From Larix kaempferi (Eukaryota; Streptophyta; Pinopsida; Pinales; Pinaceae), in assembly GCA_027924585.1 (NCBI GenBank), contig BSBM01000779.1, positions 12,985,001 through 13,049,000 of the forward strand: DNA of 64,000 nt, in the 5' to 3' direction. A program made the translations under genes and the position numbers. Of the stretch, positions 1-10,429 are shown one piece after another; the first letter of the stretch is position 1; every line of letters starts with the position of its first letter. A model generated the notes under the pieces. It was given only the letters and a program-made list of their open reading frames with translations, did no database searches and was not told the DNA's origin.

Positions 1-59
1 CGAATTTTGTGTTTTGTCTCCCCGACATCACTGCAAAGAAACCTGCGCAATTGAGGACA

Positions 60-670
60 ATTGAGGAAGCTTGATACTCTATGTTGATAATTACACATGT
101 TCACAATCAGTAATCTTGAAGAGGATTCTATAGTTAGCATTGGGAAATGAGGATTCTACATTCACAATTAGCAAGCTTCAAGAGGATTCTACATTCACAA
201 TTAGCAAGCTTGAAGAGGATTATATATTCACAATCAAACAAACTTGAGTAATCTATGTTCATAATTGAAGAGGAACCTGCATTGAGAATTGAGCAAACTT
301 GAAGAATCTAAATTCAGGTTTGAGGAAGAATCTATATCCACAATCAAAAGCAAGGTTGAAGAATTTCCTTCCATAATTGATTAAGTATCTATATATTCAC
401 AATTTCAATCAAGCTTGAGGAATCTATATGAACACAATTGAAGAAGAATCTACATTCAATATTGAGCAAGCTGGAAGAACTTATATTCAGAAATGAAGAA
501 TTGTCTATATTCACAAGTGAGGTAGAAGTTACTTTCACAATTGGGCAAGCTTGAGGAATCTATATTCACAATTGAGGAAGTATCTATATTCACAATTGAG
601 CAAGCTTGAAGAACCTATATTCACAATTGAGAAAGAATATGGATATTCATAGTTGACCACACCTCTAGAA
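60..670. repeat. Degenerate short tandem repeat
   Basis: A loosely repeated block of roughly 35-45 bp units. The recurring core is TATATTCACAATTGAG followed by CAAGCTTGAAGAA, with many point changes and variable spacing. At least ten recognisable copies run through the segment. The reading frames across it are coincidental products of the repeat. No flanking direct repeats or LTR ends were seen, so its parent element is unknown. Confidence 0.6.
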
Positions 671-1170
671 TCTATTTTCTTAGTATTGTTCATTACGGTC
701 ATGGGGAATTCACGCAATCGAATAAGGAAATTAGAAAGGAAAGAGAAGCCTCAAGAAACCATGGAAGAAGATAGATAAAAAAAAATATTGGACATGTGGA
801 ATCGAAGGCATTCCATGGAAACTCATCCAATTCCAACCATAGATGATGCCACAATCGTTCCTATCCATCCATGACAAGAAAAATGGAAAAATTTACAAGA
901 GGGGCCCTCAATTCAACAAAATTTGATGAACAAGCACCCCATGGCACTAGTCAAGAAGTAAAACATAGGTGCTCATCGGGGGATGTTTCAATTCCCGCAT
1001 CCATTTAACCTCAAACTATGGTAGAGAATGACTTGTTGGGTAGTGGTTATACAAGCGACAGAGTTAGGGAGGCATTGAATGAAGGATTTATAATGGAAGC
1101 AGAAAATGTAATGGAGATTTTCCAAGAGAAATTCCAATTTCCCACATCCAACTACCAACAAGATAATTAA

Positions 1171-1740
1171 AGACAAGAGGCTCCTATTGAAACGTCGAAG
1201 CGTCCTAGTGATGTTGTACATGCTCCAGTTCCAACACCCTTTCCTCCATTAGCAACAACACGCCAAAGAACTCCGAAACATATACAGGTTGATGAAATTC
1301 TCATTATTTCACTTGAAGGTACATTGTCTAAACGTGCTATTGCTTATCAAACTCGACACATACTCGATAAATTTTTTTATTCTAAATGTGATGGGGACAA
1401 GTGCAAATTATTTTTATCATTGTTAAAATCTAGGTCTATGGTTGTTGTTAGAAGAACATTTAGGATAAAGATGACCAAAAAGTTAGAACCAAGTTCTCAT
1501 ATTGTTAAAAGTTTAGTAGATGCATTTAGTACAATTGGAAATAAATATCGCTCAAAGGATCGAAATGTGGCTCGCCGTTTGTTGTCACAATCAATCATGA
1601 ACAAAAACACTAGGGCGCTTCGTTTTCTTAAACCTACCTCCAAAATTATTAATTTGAATGTCAAGACACTTCGTAGGTATTGTGTTAGAAGAGAACAACT
1701 TGAAACATGTCAAACAGATGTTTGGGCCTTCATTGTGTGA
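1171..1740 (+). CDS. Hypothetical open frame, very basic C-terminal half
   Basis: The frame is open for 189 codons plus a TGA stop, directly after an in-frame TAA at 1168-1170. No ATG lies near the 5' end; the first in-frame ATG is about 90 codons in (1438), so it is either an exon-like or a truncated frame. The first 45 residues are proline-rich and polar. The rest is rich in Lys and Arg, with segments such as VVRRTFRIKMTKK, NKYRSKDRNVARRLLSQ and TLRRYCVRREQLE, which suggests helical nucleic-acid binding. I do not recognise the family. Since everything around it is mobile DNA, and since it may sit inside the proposed CACTA element, a transposon-encoded DNA-binding protein is possible but unproven. 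Confidence 0.3.
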   Translation, partial: RQEAPIETSKRPSDVVHAPVPTPFPPLATTRQRTPKHIQVDEILIISLEGTLSKRAIAYQTRHILDKFFYSKCDGDKCKLFLSLLKSRSMVVVRRTFRIKMTKKLEPSSHIVKSLVDAFSTIGNKYRSKDRNVARRLLSQSIMNKNTRALRFLKPTSKIINLNVKTLRRYCVRREQLETCQTDVWAFIV

Positions 1741-2088
1741 TATTTTAGGATTAGGATCACTCAACAGTAACAAACCTCACTAAAACTCACTCAAGAAGTG
1801 CAAAAAAAGAATAAATGTTGAATCAACAATCATGCATTAACACAGAAATGGAGAAAAATGTTGTATCATAGATTAGCTGTGAGTTGGCACTTTGAATAGT
1901 GAATAATAACTGAATACAATCAAATGGATTCGAATGCCTCTAAGGTCATTCGAATTCTCCTCAATGTGTGGCTTGGATAGCATTGGAGACATCACCCAAA
2001 CCAAGGACAGTAGTCACAATAGTCAAATATTTAGTCAAATGAGTCTAACTGAGTCTAACTGAATGCATGGGCACTAATCTAGGGAAGG
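1741..2088. other. No gene seen; AT-rich spacer
   Basis: There is no credible reading frame. The only local structure is a perfect 10 bp direct duplication (GAGTCTAACT twice) near 2041-2060. Confidence 0.5.
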
Positions 2089-2560
2089 TGTTAGAAAAAC
2101 AGGATCGCAGAGCAATAACAATAAACAGAAATGCAAATATAATCACACATACACATTACAAGAGAAACACAGATATATCGTGGTTCACCCAACTTGGGCT
2201 ACGTCCACACTGAATTTGCCAGTCCTTATTATTATTACCGTCCAGCAAGGTGAAGGGATACAACCTGTAGCACAACCACTGCACTTCCTCTTCTCTGTTT
2301 CATAGTCTCTCTCCTGATCTCAGAGATCTTTACAATGCATAAAACCTAATACATCATCATACCTAGCCATATTACAATGTCTTTATTTTATAAGGGAAAT
2401 ACAATGGGAAAATACCATGGGATACCAAAAAACCATGGGCCCGCAAAACAGCTGACGAAAACAGCCCCAAAAATTTTGGACTGCTGGCCCCCGGACCCCC
2501 CTAGAACCCAGTGGGGGGGCGATGCCCCCCTGCTGGGGTGAGTGTACAGTCCACCTACAT
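2089..2560. mobile_element. Probable Ty1/copia LTR fragment
   Basis: The segment begins TGTTAGAAAAACAG. It carries phrases I associate with plant copia LTRs, such as a 'gatatatcgtggttcaccc' stretch followed by 'gggctacgtccac', and a GC-rich inverted repeat at about 2508-2536 (GGGGGGGC-GAT-GCCCCCC loop). No second LTR, PBS or TSD could be found in the window, and the right border is uncertain. The sequence from 2560 to 2976 holds no recognisable gene. Confidence 0.35.
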
Positions 2561-2981
2561 ATCATATAAAATTGGGGTACAAAGACGGCTGATACAATAT
2601 CATCTATGAGACTAGAAGATCTGGCTCCACAACCAACAGAAGGAAACTCAAATGAGGGCACATGAGGAGCTGTCAGTAGTTAGTATAGCTGATCTAGTCT
2701 CTCTGGAGGTCTATCTAAGTGGTTCAATCAGTTAAACTAGTAATCAGTCCTCAGATCAAGGAACAGATCCACTAATCATGGAACTAAATGAAGAATCTCC
2801 TAAATAGGTGGAAGAGGGTGCACTTGTACTCCAGTGATGAAAACAAGGGCGCATCAGTGGCTAGGAGGGCTAAAACTGAGCAGAAACAGGCTCCTGGGGG
2901 ACTCAAAATAAGGACTAGGTGTTGGAAGACTACCTTACTGATGACTGGATGCATACAATTGCATGTAGATGCATGCATGAT

Positions 2982-3043
2982 TGATCTACAACTAGAGCAG
3001 ATCTATCTACTTCTCTAACCAAAACTACTCATGTTGGGGCTTA
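2982..3043 (-). repeat. Element B 3' LTR, outer fragment
   Basis: These 62 bp match 21963-22024 of the other B LTR with only a few changes. The match breaks at 3043/3044 where element A begins, and resumes at 18434. Confidence 0.85.
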
Positions 3044-3725
3044 TGTTGCTTGGTTTTTCAACCAAGCAAGTGCAAGGATGAACCTACTAACTTGTAGTAG
3101 CAGTCTTCAAATTGAAATCAAATACAACTATAAATTAATCTGAATCTAACATGTGCATATAATAATAAACTTGAAAATATTTAAGAACAAGAACAAGAAA
3201 CGAAATAAAAAATGACTTTTGTATTGCAATACCTCAAATGGTGAGGATGTTTGGTGTTGAGCAGCTCCAAGGTTGAGATGCTCCAGGCTCCAATGGTCTC
3301 TTCTCTAAGATTGCTACAATGGTCAAAGAACTCAAGAGAGATTTTGATAGCATGAGGATAGGATGATGGATGGATGGAATGTGAGGAGCTCGTATCACCT
3401 TTTTATAGTTTTTGGTGATGGGGAATACCATTGTGTTTTTAAGGAAACCAATGGTATTGACCGACATGGTTTAGGTACATTTTTCCCTCGTTTTTTCTTT
3501 TTTGAATATTTTTATTCCCTTTTAATATTTTTGGGAATTTTGGACCCTTTTTGAGGATTTTTTGTGTTTTTTGAGGAAAAATATATATTTTGAGGGGGAA
3601 AAAGGGTGTATTATGGTCTTTTTGGTGACCTTTTGATGGCTTTAGAGGCTCAAATGGTGGAAAAGTGGACAAATGGGTCATGTGAATAAGGGAATGAGCT
3701 AGTGAGCACTTTTTGGGTGTTAACA
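3044..3725 (-). repeat. Element A 3' LTR
   Basis: 682 bp, matching 17751-18433 with about 20 substitutions and a few small indels by eye. It is the 3' LTR of the minus-strand element and abuts the polypurine tract. Its minus-strand start (TGTTAACACCCAAAAAGTG) is also the start of element C's LTR. Confidence 0.9.
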
Positions 3726-3740
3726 GATTGCCCCCTGATG
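3726..3740 (-). promoter_or_regulatory. Element A polypurine tract
   Basis: On the minus strand the sequence CATCAGGGGGCAATC lies directly against the 3' LTR. The identical string precedes the 3' LTR of element C (41397-41411), so it is the conserved plus-strand primer site of the family. Confidence 0.8.
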
Positions 3741-5530
3741 TGTGAGGGCAGGAGCTCATCGTATGGCCGATAGACATCATAGTTATTTTGTCTTTTTCCT
3801 GGGGTTTGGGAAAGAGAAGAGACCGGTTGGAGACTGGATCAACGGCCCCTTGGAAGCTGCAAAAACAAAAAATATTACATGGCCTCAATATGAATGAGGA
3901 ATAATCTATGATAATGGACGAGGCGGGCATACCCATGCTCGTATCAAGACATATACATAACAATTAGTCCCAAGAAGGGGGACCTTAATAATACATAAAA
4001 AATCTGCTGTTACATCATAATGGTCCAAAGGGGACAATATTCTGGGATGTACTCATGACCATAACATGACTGATCTCAATAACTGATACACTGGAAATGA
4101 AACAACCGTTCTGAATAAGGTTTCAGGAGGGTTGATGAACTGCTGAAACTGAATGTGTCCAACATTTGTAGGGACTCAACAACTGTGAGTCAACTCTGAA
4201 GAGTATATGTAACTATATACTCAAGGGAGTATAAAACTGGGGTACATCTGAAAATTGTCGCCATGCGCAACCTGGATATCTATAGGAAAATGTAACTGGT
4301 TGTTTTTGAAAGTAGACTCTTAAATGTGGAAGAGTCAGGTGGTATCTGGGGTCTTCAACAAATAACTGAAAGGACCAATACCCTGTGCGAGTCTCAACGA
4401 TGCGATCAAGGTGTTGAAGTTGAGCATGTGAGAAACAACCATTTGGAGAGGCACTGGGGACTCTTCTCGAAATGATTCATAGGTACTCATCATAAATGGT
4501 GATGAGTCCAATGCACAGGGACCTCTAGGTCTATCCTATGGAATAAATTTGGTTGGAATCGACAGAGGGAGACCGACAACTATCAAGGCAATGATCTTTC
4601 CTTGATAGGAGCGCGAGGTGTACAACTGATGTGTGGTAGTACTGATGGTAGGACTGACATACTGTGGGGATGGGAAATAACTAGGGTCACAGAGTGGGTG
4701 GACTCAAACTTCCTTTGTTCAGAGTATGATGACATGGTTGATCTAATAGCGTAGGAAACTGACTTATAGGTGTGGGGATCATAGCTTTTAAGGACTGAAG
4801 GGTATGTATTGACTCTGGGGGGACATGTTGATGGATGTTGTATAGGGACTCTCAGGGTGACATACTGCAGAATACTCTGAACAAAGGAGACCAAAATGGG
4901 GAAGCTGCCATATGAGTAGACATGATCTATTGTGGCGCCGAGAAGCACCATTGGGTCCTTCTTCGTAGTTTTAATGAGCACGAAAAATGGATAAAAGTGT
5001 GCTCTGAAATGGTACTATCCTGTGGATTTTGTGAGCCCAGGACTATTCGTGCTCATGGGTGCTTTCATTTTTAAGGAATCTGAAAACAATAAGAAGACTC
5101 TGCAGTGGTGGTGGAGTACCATCCTGTGGATTTATACGAGCCCAGGATGGTGTTTGCTCGGGGTCGCTTTCATGTTTAGAGAGTCTGAAAGCGGTAAGTG
5201 GACTCCATTGGTGTTCTTTTTTGTAAGTTAGTCTCCAAGGCCTAAAAAAGCATAAAATGATGCAAATGGAGAACTCTTCTAGCCGATGTGACTAGAGTAT
5301 TCCTTTTTCATAATTAGTCTACAAGGTCCAGAAAAGGGGTAAACTTATACCAGGTAGACGCCCTTTCAGATACGTTTAGCGAGCATGAAAGGAAGCAAGA
5401 TTGCTCGGCGATATTTTCATTGTTTTAGGAGTCAGAAAAAATCTTAACAGAAACTCCCTAAGTGCTTTTTTCGTAAAAGGAATTGCTCGGCCTGAAAAAG
5501 GGGTAAAACTATACCGAACAAAAAGGTATT
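3741..5530 (-). other. Element A 3' non-coding spacer
   Basis: There are no credible genes. The segment is the reverse-complement homologue of 39380-41396 in element C. It contains a degenerate direct duplication of about 90 bp near 5010-5200, built around CCTGTGGATTT, GAGCCCAGGA and 'gctttcat', followed by more diverged copies to about 5460. Confidence 0.7.
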
Positions 5531-6120
5531 AATGAGAGCGAGAAATGGTCTCAAGCATCATCATGAGTGCAGAAAGCTGAATCCGGTGACATAACGATTG
5601 TCAATAAATGGGCAACGACCGATGTGGCACGCGAACTGAGGCGACGAGGGGGCATGTAAAAGATGCCCGAAAAATCTGGGCATGAGAGTGAGAAATGATC
5701 TTAAGCATCATCACAAGTGCGGAAAACTGAATCCAATGATATAAAATTCATCAAAAATGGAGGACGGCCGATGTGGCACGCAAACTGAGGTGACGCGGGG
5801 GCATGTAAAAGTTGCCTGAAAAATATGGGCATGAGAGAGAGAAATGATCTCAAGCATCATGACGAGCGCGAAAAACTGAATCTGGCGATATAAGACTCGT
5901 AAAAAATGGACGACGACCGATGTGGCATGCAAACCGAGGAAACGAGGGGGGCATGTAAAAGTTGCCCAAAAAATCTGGGCGTGAGAGAGAGAAATGAGCT
6001 CAAGCATTATCACGAGCGTGGAAAACTGAATCCGGTGATACAAGACTCGTAAAAAATGGACAAGGCCGATGTGGCACACAAATTGAGGCGACGAGGGGCA
6101 TGAAAAAATGCCCCAAAAAT
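5531..6120 (-). repeat. Four-unit tandem array, about 150 bp period, in element A 3' region
   Basis: Units begin at 5531, 5682, 5831 and 5981 (spacing 151, 149, 150), each at a phrase like ATGAGAGNGAGAAATGATCT. Each unit also carries AAGCATCAT, GGCCGATGTGGCAC and GGGGGCATGTAAAAG. Element C has three homologous units of 149 bp. Long frames across the array are repeat artefacts. Confidence 0.85.
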
Positions 6121-6243
6121 GGACCTGGTGGAATCGGGAAAAGGAAAGGACTATCATAAAGTTCTCGCTGTGTTGATTCCAACGGTTTGAAAAATGGACG
6201 TCGTACGATACCGAAATCGCTGTTGGAAAAATGATCAAATTTC

Positions 6244-6252
6244 TATAAATAG
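6244..6252 (+). promoter_or_regulatory. Putative TATA box of the antisense gene
   Basis: TATAAATAG on the plus strand, in otherwise non-coding retroelement DNA, about 600 bp upstream of the antisense reading frame. A start of transcription near 6275-6285 would be expected. It points opposite to retrotransposon transcription. Confidence 0.5.
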
Positions 6253-6439
6253 GGTGTGGGACCAATGTGACATGTGCCATTGTTACGTGTGAGTTTCACA
6301 GAGCTTTTGAGTGAGGTCAGAGCTCTTTCTCAATTTGTGGGAGATTCGACCGTTGGAATTTCGTTCTGCGAGCTTCAAGTAAGCCTATGTGCCTTAGCCT
6401 TTTCAATTATGTCTTTTCTGGTTAGTGGTGGGCCCCCGA

Positions 6440-6780
6440 AGGCTGCGAAATTCCACGTTGGCATTCCAACGTGGAATATCGCGGGTTTCACGTCCTTTTC
6501 CGCGATGATCATCGCGGGTTTTGGATCAAAACCCGCGATGTTCGTCGCGGGTTTAGGGCCAACAGTCGCGATGTTCATCACGACTATCGCGTTGACAGTC
6601 GCGATGTTCATCACGACTATCGCGTTGACAGTCGTGATGTTCATCGCGACTGTGGGGCCGATATGCGCGATGTTCATCACAGGTTCGCGGCTAATACCCG
6701 TGATGATCATCATGGCTTTTGTGGGAAAAGCCGCGATGATCATTGCGGCTAAAGGCCAGAAAGTCGCGATGGAATTTTTT
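6440..6780. repeat. CpG-rich palindromic tandem array
   Basis: This is a run of units of about 30-36 bp, each containing variants of GCGATGTTCATCGCG (itself a palindrome), joined by short spacers such as ACTATCGCGTTGACAGTC. About nine units are visible, and two neighbouring units are nearly identical. It lies between the putative TATA box and the antisense coding region. Open frames on both strands through it are products of the repeat. Confidence 0.75.
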
Positions 6781-6864
6781 GAAAAAAAATTATGTTTCTA
6801 AACATTTTTCTTTGTTTTTGGTAGGATGTTGAGGAGACTGCTAGTATCATGGCGGGAGTGAGCG

Positions 6865-7669
6865 ATGGATGCGGATTTGAGGGTACAGATTCGGACCGAC
6901 CAGGGTGTCCTGGATGCCTTGGCCGCAGGAGGGCTCCTAAAGTTCGCTCAGATTCCACCCATGCGTTCAGTCAGAGAGCTGCTGAACAAATTGGTGGGAT
7001 TTTGGGTTCCAGCAGAGGCTGCTTTCATAGTGGGGGGTGAGAGGTTAGAGATCACCCTTTCTAACGTTTACTTTCTTACTGGGTTGCCTCGCTTAGGGAA
7101 GGTTGGGGATCTTCTGTCGAGGATCCCGGCTGGTTTAGATATTGAGGATATTCTGGAGAGATTCTGTGTGTCGGGAGCTATTGCGCAAAACTGCGCATTG
7201 AGTCTGAGATCTCTGAGGGAGTGGGAGATGCCGGCAGTTGGTGCTTGAGTTATGCGTGTGTTGGGTGCCGCGGTGCCTCATCGTTTGTCTGGGGGGCAAA
7301 CGATGATGGTGGATTCTGTGTTGAGAGGGACCTACTATGCTTGGGGTCAGATGCTTTTCACTTGTGTCCGACGAGATCTGGACAAGGTCAACCGAGAGGG
7401 GGGGGGAGTTTTGCTATGCCTCCTTCCTTTGTTGTTTTTTCTTTGAGCGGGTACCAACCTTATGGCCGTGTGTGCCGGTTCGAGACAGGTTGGTTAGTGA
7501 GCCACGGATGGTGCGGTGGGGGCAGATGATGCCTCGAGGTGGTGGTGGTATCCGGCGATTCTTTTCGGAGGACATGTATGAGCAGTGGGAGCAGATCCCC
7601 CTGCTAATTGATGACTATCCATATGCTGGCATGGATTATCGAGGAGATCCGGAGATGCCTCGAGCTTAG
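6865..7669 (+). pseudogene. Antisense gene of element A, exon 1: plant-mobile-domain-like protein
   Basis: A plus-strand gene opposite to element A's own genes. The chosen ATG (6865) follows a plausible 3' splice site, TTTGTTTTTGGTAG, at about 6831-6844. The protein begins MDADLRVQIRTDQGVLDAL. It contains ERLEITLSNVYFLTGLPRLG, whose spacing resembles the core of the plant mobile domain (Thr-Leu-x-x-Val...Leu-Leu-Gly-Leu-Pro), then RGTYYAWGQMLFTCVRRDLD and a basic RVPTLWP-PRMVRW stretch. A TGA at 7246-7248 interrupts the frame, and a one-base frame change near 7440, in a T-rich run, is needed to continue to 7669. The family assignment is by eye. The gene is absent from element C. Function in the element is unknown. 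Confidence 0.55.
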
Positions 7670-7795
7670 GGGCATGCCTGGGGTTTAGATGGTTTGTCTT
7701 TATTTTGGTTCTCTACTACATCATTTGTTTGGTTATGAGTATAGTTAGAGATATTTATATGATATTGACTTGGTTCACTTGTGTGATTGTGCAGA

Positions 7796-8150
7796 TGTTA
7801 GTCCGGTACCACCAGCTGATCATGTGGGTCGTAGGGGATGGGCGATGGTGGTCATCCCTCCACCTGTAGCGGTACTGCCTCCACGTGCTCGAGGGGTTGT
7901 GTGCCCTCGAGATGATGCAGTTGAGGGTGTACGAGAGACTCTGGACATGATCCTAGCAGGGGCGCCAGAGGAGGGGTGGAGGAACTTGGACTGGGACCTT
8001 ATCGAACGTTGTTTCAATGCTCCTCGGGATTGGCATTCTATCCTGCTTAGAGCAGCAATGGTGATGGCTGAGAGGAGGGCTTGGGATCAGGAGGATTCGG
8101 AGGAGCCAGCGGAGGAGGAGCCAGAGGATCCTAGGGATCGTGATGACTAG
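7796..8150 (+). pseudogene. Antisense gene of element A, exon 2 with acidic tail
   Basis: This opens after a good 3' splice site (TGTGATTGTGCAG, ending 7795) and runs open to a TAG at 8148-8150. The protein is Pro/Arg-rich at first (VIPPPVAVLPPRARG), then has a helical stretch with conserved-looking Trp residues (EEGWRNLDWDLIERCF). It ends in a strongly acidic tail of Glu, Asp and Pro. I infer that it is joined to the 6865-7669 exon by an intron of about 130 bp. The donor site is not clear and may be mutated. Confidence 0.5.
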
Positions 8151-8343
8151 TTGATTGTATATTTGCCCCCAAATGCTGATGAGCATATGGGGATGTACCT
8201 TTTTGTACGGCTTATGTATTTTTGTAGATTGGGTGCTGAGGGCACCTATGACATGTTGACTATTATGATTATATATATATGCATATATATGTTTGGATAT
8301 ATAGTCAAGTATGCACATGGATGCATTTGTTGTCTATTTGTTT

Positions 8344-8499
8344 GCCCGTGGAGGCACATGTTATGCACGTGGATGCAATCTTTTAATTTTTGTATATGCT
8401 CGTGGAGGCACTTCTTATGTACATGGATGCAATATTTTAATTTTTTGTATATGCCCGTGGAGGCACATGTTATGCACATGGATGCAAATTTTGTTTTTA
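8344..8499. repeat. Three-unit 55 bp tandem repeat between convergent genes
   Basis: Three copies starting at 8344, 8398 and 8453, each with GCCCGTGGAGGCAC, a variant of ATGTTATGCACATGGATGCAA and a T-rich tail ending GTATAT. The array fills the gap between the end of the antisense gene (8150) and the stop of the archaeal-type RNase H (8500-8502). It is therefore in the 3' flank of both convergent genes. Confidence 0.8.
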
Positions 8500-8928
8500 C
8501 TACATGGTTTGATTGGTGTGCCAATCAAGTATGTTGTTTGCCATATGGTCTGCTACACTATTGAGATTCCTTGGGACATGTGTGAATGAAATGGACTCAA
8601 ACTATCGAATCATTTGTTTAGTGCGCAAGAATTTTTTGAATAGACAAGGATCGCGTACCTGGTAATCATTGTTGAGCTAGGAAACAAGGAGCTGGGAGTC
8701 CAAGAAAATGCCAAGGTGACTTATGCTCATTTGGAGAGCAGCGGCTAGGAGACCGGTCACGGCGTCATATTCGGCTTGGTTGTTGGTGGCAGCACCTATG
8801 CACACTCCATCGATGTGGATCAACTCATGTGAAGGTGAATATATTACCCAAGCTGCGGAGGAAAGATTGGGAGACCAACGGCTTGCACCATCAGCGAAGC
8901 CAACGTAGCAAAGTGGAACAGGATCCAT
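8500..8928 (-). pseudogene. Element A second RNase H (archaeal type), downstream of integrase
   Basis: This domain would degrade the RNA strand of RNA-DNA hybrids during reverse transcription. All four acidic positions of the fold can be seen: Asp in GFADGAS, Glu in NNQAEYDA, Asp in GIFLDSQLLV and a final Asp in SVADHMAN. The domain ends near NNILDWH, a motif typical of plant archaeal-type RNase H inserts in Tat elements. Two in-frame TAG stops (after LLVS and before FESISF, both consistent with decay of CAG or similar codons) break it. It is encoded after integrase rather than between RNase H and integrase. The C-terminal stop is at 8500-8502. Confidence 0.75.
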
Positions 8929-9042
8929 CTGTGGTCATGCAGGAAAAACAAATTTTTAGGTTTTTGTATTTTTTGTGAAAAAATAAAAATAAGACTATAC
9001 AATTGTGGACTATGGTGTCCATCAGATTTTCTATGGGTAAAA

Positions 9043-10303
9043 TCATTTGAGGTACAACCCATTTCGTGGGTTGCGTAGGATGTTGCCTTCTGAGTCGGTA
9101 AGAATATATGCCCCCTGTCCGAGGCAGGTGTGTACAATATATGGGCCTTGCCACATGGACACAAACTTCCCTTTTCCCATTTTGTCATGAGCTTGATCAT
9201 AGGCAAGTATGAGGTCGCCTTCACTAAATACTCGTGGGTGAACATGTTTATCATAGTGAAGTTTAGATCTGTTCTTGGTGGCTTCGATTGTTTGGAGAGC
9301 TGTGCGGCGATCTTTGTCGGCCTGCTCTAAAAGGAGCAAGCGTTCTTCAATCATTGATGTATCGGGGAGAAGTTCTACGGACATTTGTAATGTTGGTATC
9401 TGGCATTCAATGGGGAGGATAGATTCTATGCCATGAACTAAATGGAATGGGGTGAAGCCGGGTGGCGGTCTTGGTCGACGTTTGGTAAGCCCATAAAGCG
9501 AGGAAAATCATGTGATGCCAATTGGATCTATGTTTGTCGACGGTGCATTAGAGGATGGTTTTCAAAATTTTGTTAACAGCTTCGACTTGGCCATTCCCTT
9601 GAGGGTAGTAGGCGGAGGAGAAATGGAGTTCAAACTTAAGGAGTGTGGACAATTCTCTCCATACAAAATCTTGGAAGTGGGAGCCGTGATCTGAGACGAG
9701 TTGTTTTGGTACTCTGAAACGAGCAATAACATGGTTGAGGAAAAAATGGGCTGCAGTGTCGGCTTTGCAATTGTAAGTAGGCATGGCCTCCACCCATTTG
9801 GTAAAGTAATCAACAGCCACAATAATGTGTTTGTGACCGTCGACTGATGTGGGATTGTAATCCATGAAGTCAATGGCCCATTTGCAAAATGGTCCAGCGG
9901 TGACAATTGGATGAAGGGGGGTGGGGGGTGTTCTTACCTTTGGGGCAAAGAGCTGGCCGTTTTGGCAATGTTTGACTGTTGTGATACAATCAATGAATAA
10001 TGATGGCCAAAAATATCCTGCGCGGATTACCTTTTGGGTGGTGGCCATTCCTAAAAAATGGCCGCCGCAGGCACCGCTATGACAGTTGTTAAGGACATGT
10101 TTTGCTTCATCTTGGGAAAGGCATCGTCGTAAGATTGTGTCAATGCCACGTCGATAGAGGACATCACCTAAGAGGAGATAACGGGGGGCATGGTGACAGA
10201 TGCGTCGGCATCCATCATGGTCGATGTTGGGTTGAAACTTCTGTGTGCAGAGGTATACCAAAATGTCGCCATACCAAGGGTTGTCCAACGAGATAATGAA
10301 CAA
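9043..10303 (-). pseudogene. Element A integrase
   Basis: Inserts the cDNA into host DNA. An open frame of 251 codons (9548-10303) holds the N-terminal zinc-binding region and the catalytic core. In the core the Asp of KWAIDFMDYN, the Asp of LVSDHGSHF and the Glu of NGQVEAVNK form the D-D-E triad, all present. In the zinc region the last Cys is replaced by Gly (HCQNGQ instead of the usual C-x2-C), by a single T to G change. The C-terminal part (9043-9384) has a GDLILAYD-type segment and WQGPYIV, the usual integrase C-terminal fold. The two parts are in different frames, so at least one frameshift lies between 9385 and 9547. Confidence 0.85.
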
Positions 10304-10429
10304 ATGTTCATCGATTAGATCAGTCTAGATAATTGGTGATGATGACGATGATGGTAAATCCGTAATGAGCTGAGCGAGTGCTAATTCTTTGGTGCTCTTC
10401 GGGGTTTTGAAAGTTAGGTCATATTCTTG

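Noticed and set aside
3439-3963. 174-codon minus frame
   Set aside because: It spans the A LTR/PPT boundary and is low-complexity Phe/Lys/Pro. It is not conserved in the other LTR as a frame.
5531-6120. Regular spacing suggestive of a CRISPR-type array
   Set aside because: Units are repeated over their whole 150 bp length with no unique spacers, and the context is a plant retrotransposon.
6274-6801. 175-codon frame with repeated VAMFITTIALT segments, looking like a membrane protein
   Set aside because: Produced by the palindromic CpG array, which also gives an open frame on the opposite strand. Kept as a repeat.
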